IMG/VR virus record: IMGVR_UViG_3300039308_000034
Coordinates: 1 to 64,000 of that record
From: a virus
Strand: one strand, 5' to 3'
DNA length: 64,000 nucleotides
Shown here: one piece after another, positions 42,752-54,700 of the stretch
How positions within the stretch are numbered: the stretch's first letter is position 1
How the letters are laid out: each line of letters opens with the position of its first letter
Program-made: the position numbers and the translations under genes
Notes under the pieces: model-generated
Database searches by the model: none
Seen by the model: only the letters and a program-made list of their open reading frames with translations
Told to the model about the DNA's origin: nothing

Positions 42752-45700
42752 ATGACTGAAGAAAACAAGATTGAACGATACGGCATAAGCGCTGAATACT
42801 CCTTTGATGCGTCCGAAAATACGTTTGCAACGATGAAACAAGTCGTTGCGGGATTGCAGACGATCGAGGATGCGGTCAAGCAAACGAGCAGCGCAATTAA
42901 GCAGTCAGGGTTGGCGCAAAACCTGCGTCAGATGGCAAACCAGGCGGGGGGAGCAATCGGACAAGCTACCCAACAGATGCAGCAAATGGGGCAGGGCTCC
43001 AAGCAAACCGGAAATCAGCTTCAGCAGCTTGCTCAAGAATTTCGGGCACTTCGAGCTGAGAGTAAAGCGATCGATCTCAGCGAGATTGCTGACCCACAAC
43101 AGTTTAAGAAAGCGGAGACCGGGCTAAATGAATACATCCGGCAGCTAGAGCAGCTCAAAAAACAGATTGACACGACCACTCCTCAAGGTCGGCAAATGGC
43201 AGCGCAGATCCAGCGCGAACAGATGGTTGCCAGTCGCCAGATCGGCAAAATTAACCAGCAGGCACAGTCTTCTTCTCAGGATGCGGCACGCCAACTCGGT
43301 AACTTAGGCAAGGAGTTTCGAGCCCTGCGGGCAGAAGCACAAAATATTGATTTCGGTGATCTTGATGATCCCAATCAGTTTAAGCAAGCGACTCAGCAGA
43401 TTGAGAAATATATTACCGAGCTGAAGAAGCTAGAGGCACAGGTTGATAAAACCTCACCGGAGGGTCGAACCCTGGCAGCTCAAATGCAACGATCCCAGAC
43501 GATTGCCGGTAACCGACTCGACCGCGCCAACCTGGAACGACAATCAGCGAAAGCACAAGAGCGGCAAGGAATGGCAGCCGGAGTTGCCGGAGCCGGAGCT
43601 GCTGTCATGTTGCCAATGATTGGACTGGGGAAAGAAGCCATTTCCACAGTTAGCGAATTCAGCGACCAAATGATGGAGGTAAAAGCCGTCCTCGATCCGA
43701 AGGATTGGGGAATGTTGGATGCAATTCGCCAAAAGGCAAAAGATTTAGGAGCCAGCACTCGTTACTCTGCTTCAGAAGCCGCATCTGGTTTTGTACTGCT
43801 TGCTCAAGCAGGTTACGACGTTGACAAGCAGATGAAGGCGATCGACGGCACTCTGAGTCTTGCTGCGGCTGGCAATCTACAACTGGCTCGTGCCACTGAA
43901 ATTACGGTTAGCACCCTTGGTCAATTTCAGATAGATGCTACCAAGGCGACCCATGTTGCCAACGTATTAGCGAAAGCAGCGGCAATGGGTCAACTCGATG
44001 TCAATGACATGGGTGAATCCTTGAAATATGCCGGAGGTTCAGCAAAACGAGCAAACGTTAGCTTTGAGCAAACCTCCGCAATGTTAGCGCTGCTATCTGA
44101 AGGCGGACTAAAGGGTGAAATGGCAGGCAGTAACTTGGCATCCATGATGGACTCCATTACTGCTCCCAGTAGCACTGCTTCTAAAGCCCTGAGACAACTT
44201 GGCATTATCACCAAGGATGCACGAGGAAACTTACTGCCATTCGATCGGATATTAGGACAACTAAACAACAGGCTCAGCAAAATGGGTTCGGGTCGTCGAG
44301 CCAGTTTTGAGAGTGCCATCTTTGGGACTACTGGTGGGCGCGCAGCCTCAATTCTGTTGCCGCGACTCAGTAAACTCGGGTCTGCAACCAGTGAGATTAT
44401 GAATACTGCCGACCAGGGGATCGGGTCAGCAGCCGAGCAAGCTCAAATCATGGAATCTGATATTGGTGGGGCTTTCCGAAGCTTGCAGTCTGCCATGCAG
44501 GGCGCGTTTATCGAAATTGGAGAACGGATTGCTCCTGCCGTTAAGGCAGCGACGCAAGCCATTACAGGATTACTCAAAACCTTTATCAAACTTCCGGAGC
44601 CAATCAAGACTGCCATTATCTTGACGGGAGCTATTGTTACAGGACTGGCAACGCTGGCAGTTGTACTAGGGACCGTTGGCATTGCCTTCTTTGGTTTTCA
44701 AGCGGCAATGGCTCAGGCGGCGATCGGGATGAGTGCAATGGCAGGGGCAGGAGTGCCGCTGACTGGGTTCTTTGCAACCGTAATGCAAGCTTTCTCAACG
44801 GGTGGCATCATTACTGGATTTGCTGGGTTAGGAACAAGCATTAGTACAGCTGCAGCAGCGCTGGGCGCATTCATTACAGGACCCGTTGGACTGTTGCTCG
44901 TTGCTGGAGCCGCGATCGTCGGCTTATTGGAAATCCTCACTCCTGGTTTTAATGTCCTGGGCACTGTTGTCGGGGTGGCACTCAGTCCGATCGCTTTTAC
45001 ATTTGGGTTGGTCAGAGGAGCACTCCAGGGATTATGGGTTGCTCTTAAGCCTGTCGTCACTGAGTTCTCCGGCATGAGCGGAGACGGGAAATATCTCTCT
45101 GATGTGATGCAGACGATCGCCAAGGTTCTGAGCAATGTTGCCGGAGTTGGAAAAGTTGCTGGAAAGGTTCTGGGTTTTCTAGTTGGGGCTGGCATTGCCA
45201 CTCCATTGAAATGGCTAATCAAAGGGTTTAAGTTTCTTATTGGGATGTTGCGCGGTGTGGGCATGGTTGCCGGGACGATCGCCGCTCCCTTTGTGTGGGC
45301 AATTCAGCAAATTGGTAGAGCATGGCAGGGCTTCGTGGACTGGTTCCAGAAAATGCCACTGGTTAAGTTTGCGCTCGATATTGCCCAGAAGTTAATTAAT
45401 GCCCTAAATCATAATCCCACCGAGCGCATCCCTGAAGCTTGGGATAAAGCAGTGCAGCGAATTCAGGGGCTATTTGAATGGCTCGGACGTGCCGGACAAG
45501 CAACAGCAGAGGTTTTGTCCTACCTGCTCGACCCTTCCCGCATCTTCAAAGGCATTTTGCGTGGACTGATTACCCTGGTTCAAAATACGATTTCCACCAT
45601 TCAGGACAGTGGCATCGGGCAGGTGCTCGACAAGATTGGATTTGATGCACCGATCGATGGTTTACAGGCAGGCTTAGAAAAGCTTAAAGCGATGACTGAG

Positions 45701-48700
45701 GACAAGCCATTACAGGTTGAAGTCATCCCCAAACTGGACAGCACGATTCAGTCTGTTGCAGAAACCAAACCTGTTTCTCTAGCAGTTCAGCCAGTCGTAG
45801 ATAAGCCTGATCTCACCTCAGTTCAGTCCATCAAACCGAGCGCGGTTCCGATTCAACCCACTCTGAGCAAAACTCCGGCACTGGGAATGCTGCCAACCCC
45901 AACAGCGGCTCCCACGCTCCAAACTCCTAACTTGAGCAATTTCCTGTCTGCACTCACTACCCAACTTGAGACTGCCAAAACGATCGCCGCTCAGACCTTT
46001 GGTGAAATCAAGCAATCTTGGCTAGATAACTGGAGTTTCTTGCAACGGTCTGGCACAACCGATCTCAGCCAACTATTTGCACCAGGAATTGATACCCTCA
46101 AAGCTCAACTCTCAACTGTACGGCAAGACTTTCAGTCCTTTGCTCAAGAAACGATCGCCGCCATTGGCAGTATGGACTGGGAAAAAGCCAAGCAATCAGC
46201 ACAGAACTTTGGCACAACACTTAGTGGAGCTGCTCAAAGTGCAGGCAAGGCAATCGGTGGATTAACCCTAAGCACCATAGCCCTTGGTGTGTTTTCGCTA
46301 ACTTCCCTCAGCCCGCTAGTGCTAATTCTGGGCGGCATTGGCTTGACAGCACTCGCTATTGCAACTGATTTTTTGGGCATCCGCACCGCCATCATGGGTG
46401 TGATGAAAATGATTGGCGGACTGATCAATGTGGTCAGGGGTGCGATCGAAGTGTTTGTTGCACTACTTACCACTGCCACTAATACAGTGCAGGGCATCCT
46501 GAAAGTTTTGGATGGGATTCTGCCTGCCCTTCGGGGCGATTTCTCCCAAATGCAAGCTGGATGGAATCAAATTACGCAAGGATTCCAGGCAGGTGCAATC
46601 GAAATCTCACAGGCATTTGGGCGAATGGGTCGCGGCATTGGGCAAGTTTTTGAAGGCGCGTTTCAAGTTGTACATGGCATTGGGGAAGGCATTTTTAGAG
46701 CAATTACTGGAACAGCACAGGCTATCAAGCTAATCTTCCAGGGCATTGGCGCAACCATTAACGGTACTGCCAAACTGATCAGTTTAATTGGAGAAGGATT
46801 TCGGGCAATTCCTAGCGTCGTTGGAGAAGTTGGGCAGAAGATTCAGGCAAAGTGGCAGGCACTCAACAGTTGGATCAGTAATCTCAATTTGGTTCCCGAT
46901 CTCAGCAGCTTCAGCAAGGTGGGCGACCGAATCAGCGGAGTGCTTAGCAGTGCGAAGACCCTGATTCAGACGGGAGTTGAGCAGATTCATTCTATTTGGA
47001 ACGGTCTCAAGCTGAATCTACCTCATCTTGATCTCAGTCCAATACTGGGACTGCCCGATCGCATTCAGGGCATTGTGCAGCAAGCAGCTGGTGTTGTTCA
47101 AAGTGCAATTGCCCGGATTCAGCAAATCTGGCAAACTCTAACCTTCCATTTCCCTACGCTCGATCTCAGCCACCTAACCGCGCTGCCCAACCGCATTCAA
47201 GGCGTTGTGCAGCAAGCAACAGATGTTGTTCAAAGTGCGATTGCCCGGATTCAGCAGATCTGGCAAACTCTAACCTTCCATCTCCCTACGCTCGATCTCA
47301 GCCACCTAACCGCACTGCCCGATCGCATTCAAGGCATTATTACCACCATTCGCAGCACTTTCGATGCTGGCACAACTCAAATTCGATCGACCTGGGACAC
47401 GATCAGTCACCTTGCTCTGCCAGGGCTAAAGACCGTAATCGATACAGTCAAAGGTTTGCCGCCAATCTTCGAAGGAGCGATCGAGCGGATCAAGTCGCTC
47501 TGGTCTGGGGTGGGCGACAAAATTAGTAGCGTGTTGGGGTTTGTGCGAGGCAAATCAAAACAGGTTGGAGAAGAAATTACGCATAACCTGTCTGAAAACT
47601 CTCCGGGCCCGACCTTTCAGATTCGGATGAAATGGGCAATGACCGCCGAATCGGTGCAAGAACGAATGGTCAGCATTGCTCAACAAGCCAAACTGAGCGG
47701 ACAGCAAATTGCTGATCGGGTTGTGGGTGGCTTTGAACAGATTCAGGTTGGCGCTAAGGCGAAGCTATCAGGTGTCAAGCAGCAGATTAGTTCAGCATTG
47801 AACGGTAAAGGCGTTGGAGCAGTTGGGCGCAGCTTTAGTTCAGTGGGAATGGCACTCAGCAATATTTCGCCACAGCTCGCAGCACCGCTGTTTGTGATGT
47901 CGGACTTGATCGACACTTCCCAAACGCTTTCTGAAACCTTACCTGAAGCCCAAAAATTCTTTACCGGGCTTCTCCCAAAAGTGAAAGGATTGGGTGGAGC
48001 TGTTGGCGGACTGGTGCCCAAACTGGCAGGGATGTTGAGTGGGCTAATTCCAATTTTGACCAGCCTCAGCACAACTGCAATAACTGCACTTGGGGCAGTC
48101 GTCACACCACTGCTACCGATTATTGGCACGATCGCTGCGATTGGCATCGGCGTGATTCTGCTTCGCAAAGCATGGCAGAAAAACTTTTTGGGCATTCGAT
48201 CGCTTGTTGAAACCATCGGTTCTGCAATTCAATCCCTATTTGCAGGCATCCTCAAATTTGCTGATCGCTTCCTCAATCCCCTTCGGCTCATTCAAGGTCT
48301 GTTCTCTCTGATTCGCCAGGGACTGAGCGGGCTGGGTAAGTTGTTCATTCCCCTTATGGGAATTACTACGGCAATTCAGGGAGGTTGGCAAGGCTTCAAG
48401 GATTGGTTTAACAGCCTGTTCAATGGATTGCCGATTAAAGCAGCTGATGCCAGCAAGAAGGTACAGCAAGCACTCTACACACCAACCAAAAAAGTACCCC
48501 CTCCATGGGAAGCTGCGGTCCAGAAAGTTAAAGAGCAGATTGGCTCTCTCACTGCAATGGGGCAATCGATCGACCTCCCCCAAATGACTAGCCCCACAAT
48601 TCAACCCACCATTGCTCCAATTCCCACCATTACTAGCCCTACGATTCAGCCCACAATTGCCCCTGTTTCTCAGATTACAGCACCCCCTATCCTCGCTTCG

Positions 48701-51700
48701 ACTGCTCCTGGACTTGCCACCATTCCACCTCAAATTGCCCAGATTAAAACCGGAATGGAAGAGCTAGGGCAGACATGGCAAGCCGAAACTGACCAGATGC
48801 AACAGCAGGGTATCGCTGCCTTTACCTCTGTCTTCAGTCCACTTGCCGATCGTGCCAAGACTGCCTTTGGGCAGCTACATCAGCGAGTCGCAGAATTCGT
48901 GGCACAGGTGCAAGCATTGATGTCCAACGTAACGCTTGATAACTTGAACGAGGGAATTCAGGGCATTGGCAAGCAGTTGAAGGCATCCGTTCAACAGGCA
49001 GGCAATAGTTTAAACGCTGCAACCCTCTCTGCAATTGCTTTCGGTGTAACCTCACTGCTTTCTCTGAGCCCAATCATTCTGATTCTGGGAGCGATCGGTT
49101 TAGGAGCACTGGCGATTGCCACAAACTTCCTGGGAGTCAGGACTGCCATTTTAGGCGTGTTCAAAATTGTTACAGGCTTGTTTAATACGGTGCGAGGTGG
49201 GTTGGAAACCATGACCGCCCTGATTACGACTGTCATTAATGCAGCCCGCAGCATGGCTCAAATCCTGGGAGGCATTCCCGCTGCTTTCCGAGGTGACCCC
49301 TCGCAGATGCAAGCCGGATTTGGTTCGCTAGTTGAGTCATTCCAAACCGGAGCCAGCCAGATCAAGCAAGCTTTCAATCGCATTGGACGCGGAGTCGGGC
49401 AAATCTTTGAAGGAGCCTACCAGGTTGTCAGCGGCATTGTTGATGGACTCATTCGACTATTCCAGGGGTTAGGTCAAGCGATCGAGTTGGTATTTAAGGG
49501 AGCCAGTGCAATCGTTACGGGGTTGGGTAGAACATTTCAGTTAGTGGGAGATGGGATTCAATCACTGCCGGGAATCGTGACCACTGCTGGGGATAAGCTG
49601 AAAGCAACCTGGCAGAACGTCACAGCCGCAGTTCACAACTTACCCTTCTTACCCAATCTGCAAGATCTACAGCAGCTCCCCGATCGCGTGGCTGGCATCT
49701 TCAACATTATTAAAGAGCAAGTACAAAAAGGGATTACTCAAATCCAGTCGGCTTGGCAAAGCTGGAACCTGCATTTGCCAGAAATCAATCTAAGCAGTTT
49801 GCAGCCGGTGGTAGAACGAACCAAAGCCACTGCTCAACAAATTCTAGGATTTTTCCAGAACCTCACCTTAAGACTGCCTGAACTGAACTTGAGCAACCTG
49901 CTTAACGTACCAGAGCGCATTAGCAGCACGATCGCTCAAATTCAGGCAACCTGGACAAAGCTCAATCTCCCTTTCCCTGAAATTAAGCTGAGTGCTCTGC
50001 AAACAATCCCCGATCGCGTTCACTCGCTGATATCGCAGGTACAGAACTACTGGAATAGTCTGGCTCTCAAATTTCCTTTACCTGACCTGAGCAGTCTGGA
50101 AGGAGTCAGCGATCGAGTACGTGGGGTCATCAGCGCAACTCAAGAGGTAATCGCAGCCGGAATTGCTCAGATCCGATCGATCTGGCAAACCCTTACCACG
50201 CTCGATGATGTGCCAATCCTGCAAGGATTCGTTGATTTTGCCAAAACCCTTCCCGACATTTTTCAGGCAGCGATCGAGCAAATTAAGTCGCTGTGGGGTG
50301 GTTTGGGTGACAAGGTAAAAAACGTATTCGGCTTCATGCGCGGCAAGTCGAAAGAAACCGGGCAGGAGATGATTAGCAACCTTGCTGAAAACTCTCCGGG
50401 TCCGACATTTCAGATTCGCCAAAAGTGGCAGATGACCGCCGAACGGATTCAGGCGTATTTGTCAGGTGTTGCCGAACATGCCCAAGTCACAGGTCAGCAG
50501 ATTGCAACTCAAATTACTGCCGGAACCCAGCAAGCCGCGACCGCTGCCAAAACAAAATTAGGCGCGATCGGGCAAAGCCTGAATCAGGCATTGGGCGGCA
50601 AGGGTGTTTACGCAATGGGACGCAGCTTCAGTTCAGTCGGCATGGTATTGAGCAACTTTGCACCTCAAGCTGCCGCTCCGCTGTTCATGCTGTCTGATCT
50701 AGTCGATACATCGCAGACTCTCTCCGAAACACTGCCTGAAACTCAAAAGTTCTTTACTGGGCTATTGCCCAAGGTGAAGGGACTGGGGGGAGCTGTTGGC
50801 GGACTGTTACCCAAATTAGGGGGACTGGTCAGTGGCATAATTCCGCTCTTTGGTAGCTTGGGCACTGCTGCGACAACCGCGCTGGCTGCAATTGCGGGTC
50901 CACTGTTGCCGATTATTGCCGGGATTGCTGCGGTGATTGCAGTGGGCTATTTGCTATACCAGGCATTCAAACAAAACTTCCTTGGCATTCGATCGCTCGT
51001 GCAGGGTGTTGGTAAAGCCTTGACAGGCACATTCAAGCTCATTGGGGCGGTCGTTCAGGGAATTGCTGATTTGATTGGCAATACGTTTGGTGCAGCGATT
51101 CAAACGGTAGTGCGAGTTGCCAGTTCAATCGGCTCTTTCCTAATTGCTCCCTTTGTTGCTGCTAAAAACCAGATTCAGAGTGCATGGCAAGGATTTCAGC
51201 AATGGTTTAGCGGACTGATGGGCGGCTTGCCTAATCTGGCTGCCGAAGCAGGCAAGCGGATTATTGGCTTCTTGAATCACAATCCAACCATCGTGATTCC
51301 TGACTCCTGGGAAGGCGCGGTTCAACGCATCAGTGGTGATCTCTCAACGTTACCTGGAGTAGCGCAGGATGTGGGTCAGCAAATGGTAGGAGCAATTCAG
51401 CCCGATACCATTCCGAATCAACTCAGTGACTCGATCGGTGCATTTGGCGAAACTGCCTCAACTGTAGCTGGGCAAGTCAGCAATGGCTTTAAAGGCATGA
51501 CCCTGGCATCAGTCGCTTTTGGTGTTTCCTCGCTCACCTCCCTTGCCCCGATCGCGCTGATCATGGCTGGCATTGCTTTAGCAGCTCTGGCAGTTGCAAC
51601 GAATTTCCTCGGCATTCGCACCATTCTCGGCGGACTATGGCGCGTCATTCAGGGAGTGGTAGAGATTGCAGTCTCTGGGTTTAAGGCAGTTTTACAGGTC

Positions 51701-54700
51701 CTCAAAGGACTGTTCCAGATTCTGGGCAGCGTTCCGGCAGCCCTGATGGGTGACTTCTCCGGCATTCTGGCAGGCTGGCAAGTTGTGGCCGCAGGGATGA
51801 AGCAAGCGGCTGATTCATTGATGAGTGGAATGCAAACCATTTTTGGAGGTGGAGCACAAGTTATTCGTGGCATTTTTGAAGGGCTGGGGCAAATCGTCAA
51901 AGTTGATGTCTTTGACAAGATGCTTAATGCTGCTAGAGAGTTTGTTTCTCAGGTGCAAGCCTGGTTTGAGAAGCTATCTAGCACAATGACCACTACCCTC
52001 AGCAAACCAGCCGAGATGATGAGTGGTCTGTTTCGCCGGAAACAAAAAGGGGTTGCACCTGCGGCATCACCCATTCTGGAATCGCAGGCGATCGTTCCTG
52101 ATATTCAAGCAGCTCCAATCATCAATGCAGTTCCCCTTATCCCCGAATCCCGTGCAGTTCAGCAATCCCCTTCAGTCTCTATTGCCCAACCCCAAATCTC
52201 CTCTTCAGCCTCCAGTTCCAATTTGGATAGCCTCACTCAACAACTCAGTACCGCTGAATCTGGAATTGAGACGATACAATCTCGAACCCAAACTGCACTC
52301 AATGCCACCACTTCCGGCATCAGTTCTTTAGGGGTTGCCCTCTCCAACTTTGCCCCCCAACTAGCAGCCCCACTGTTTATCCTTACCGATATGATTGATG
52401 GCTTTCTTGGGGTAACGCAGGCAATTCCAGTCTTCAAAGCAGCGATCGTAGGGAGTGCCGCAGTGACAGCCACCACGAATGTTGAAATGACTGCCAGTAA
52501 CCTTGCCCTTGCCGGAAGCAACGAGATGGTTGCAGCGACAAGCCTGAGAACTCGACTAGCGATGATGCTCACGGCGGTTCAACAAAAGGCGATCGCTGCT
52601 TCAAACTGGGTTGTTTCTGCCTCCAACTGGGTTGCGGTTCAGAGTCAGCAAGCCCTGTCCAGCGCCACAGTGCAGTCGGGTTTAGCAATGCTCTGGAATC
52701 AGATACAACAAAAAGCTGCGACCACCTATAACGGGATGGTTGCTGCCTCCAACTGGCTTGTAGCAACCAGCCAGCAAGCGATTACTTGGGCAACTTCTGA
52801 GACCGGACTCGCAATGATTGGGGCAACCCTTCAGAAACAGGTGTCTACAGCCTGGAACTGGTTATTGGCAGCCAGCAATCAAGCTGTTGCCGGAACAACG
52901 ACCGAAGCAGGATTGACAATGCTTTGGTACAGCATTCAATCGAAAGCAGCGGTGGTCTGGAATGGCATTTTGATGGGTTGGAACTGGTTGCTGTCTCTCA
53001 GCTTTGAAGGGATTGCAGTAGCGGCAACGGCGGCATGGTCAGCCGTTCTCGCACCCATCATGCCGGTCGTTCTGGCAATCGGGGCAGTTGTTGGAGCTGT
53101 TGTTTTGCTCTGGCAGGCATTCAAAAATAATTGGGGTGGCATGGGGGATGCCATGTCTGGGGTCATGCAGGGCATTCAGGACTTTTTTGCCCAAATTTGG
53201 AATGGAATCAAAGCAGTGGTGGCATTAGGGGTGCAGTTTGCTCAATTCTCCTTCTCGATCTCCCCAATCGTCATTGCCTTCAAAATGTTGTGGGGTGTAA
53301 TTCAAGGGGTGTTAGTGGGAGTTGTCGCCGCTTGGAACTCGAGCTTCGCCATCATTGCTGAAAATATCAGCACAACCTTCGGCACAATCAAACAGGTTAT
53401 TGTCTCTGCCTTTCAGCCTTTTTCTGAAATGTTTGCTCAACTCAGTAGCAGCCTCAATCAAAGCCAAAGGCAGGTCGGTGGACTGGGTACAGCAATTAGT
53501 GCGCTCGTCAATATCTTGCTGATTCCGACTAAACTCATCACCGCAGTACTTGGCGTATTGCTGCGAGCGATCGGACTGATTATGCAGGCGCTGGTCGTGG
53601 TCGGTGGAGTAATCTTTAAAGCCCTGCTTGTGCCCTTCCGCATTGTGGCAGGAGTCGTGATGGGCATCATCCAGATTGGGCTAGGCGTCAAAGATGTTTT
53701 CATGGATGTGCTCGGTAGTGTCTGGGGTGCGTTGCAGTCGATCGCGCAAGCATTTCAACCGATGTTTGATGCGATTACCCAAATTGGCACAACTTTACGA
53801 GATGCCCTAAGCCCACTACTAGGAAAAGCTGCGGGCGGCGATAGCTTTGGAGCTGGAATTAAAGCAGTCATTAAAGCAGTCCTCATCCCAATTCGGGTTA
53901 TTGCGGGAATTATTCAGGTCATCTTTAAGGCAATCTCGCTCATCATTAAGCTTGTTGCAGCTGTTCTTAGCCCTGTGATTCGGGGACTGGCTGTACCCAT
54001 TCAAATCGTGGCGACTACCTTAAAGATTGTCGTTGCTGTAATTAGTACAATCTTCAACGTGATTGGCAGCATCGTTTCCTTCATCGGCAGCGCGCTCCAG
54101 TCCATTTACAATCTGATTCCGGCTCCCATCCGCTGGTTTTTGGAAACGATCGGCAAGGGAATTGGCTCAGTTGTGAGTTTCCTGTTCGGTAGTGGACAGC
54201 AAGAACAGGCACAGCCCACTCAGAAGCCGCAGAAATTTGCCTCTGGAGGTTTGGTCACAAATCCGGGCTTAGTTTCTGGTGCAGGCGGTGGCACAAGCGA
54301 TCGAATTCCGGCAATGCTCAGTAATGGCGAGTTTGTGATGCGAGCAGCGGCAACGAGAATGTTTATGCCCTGGCTCAACGCGATGAATCAGGGTCAAAAC
54401 CCGATCGCCTCGCTGATGGGCGGCATGCAGCAACAGCAATCTAGCTTTGTGCAGGCTTTACTGTCAGGTACTCCGGCTAAATCAGCGCTGCAACTCTTAC
54501 CGATCGCACCTCCGGCAATTCCTCAGACCCCGATTGCTCCAGCACAGCAGGCAAAGTTACCGGAAGGCGTGAGTGTAACGGTGCAACTGACGATTCAAAA
54601 TATTACTGTTGTCAGCGATAGCGATACCTCTAGCGCCGCTCGTCGATTAGCAGAGGAAGTGCAGCCCGAATTTGAACGTATGGTGCGCGATGCCCTCAGA

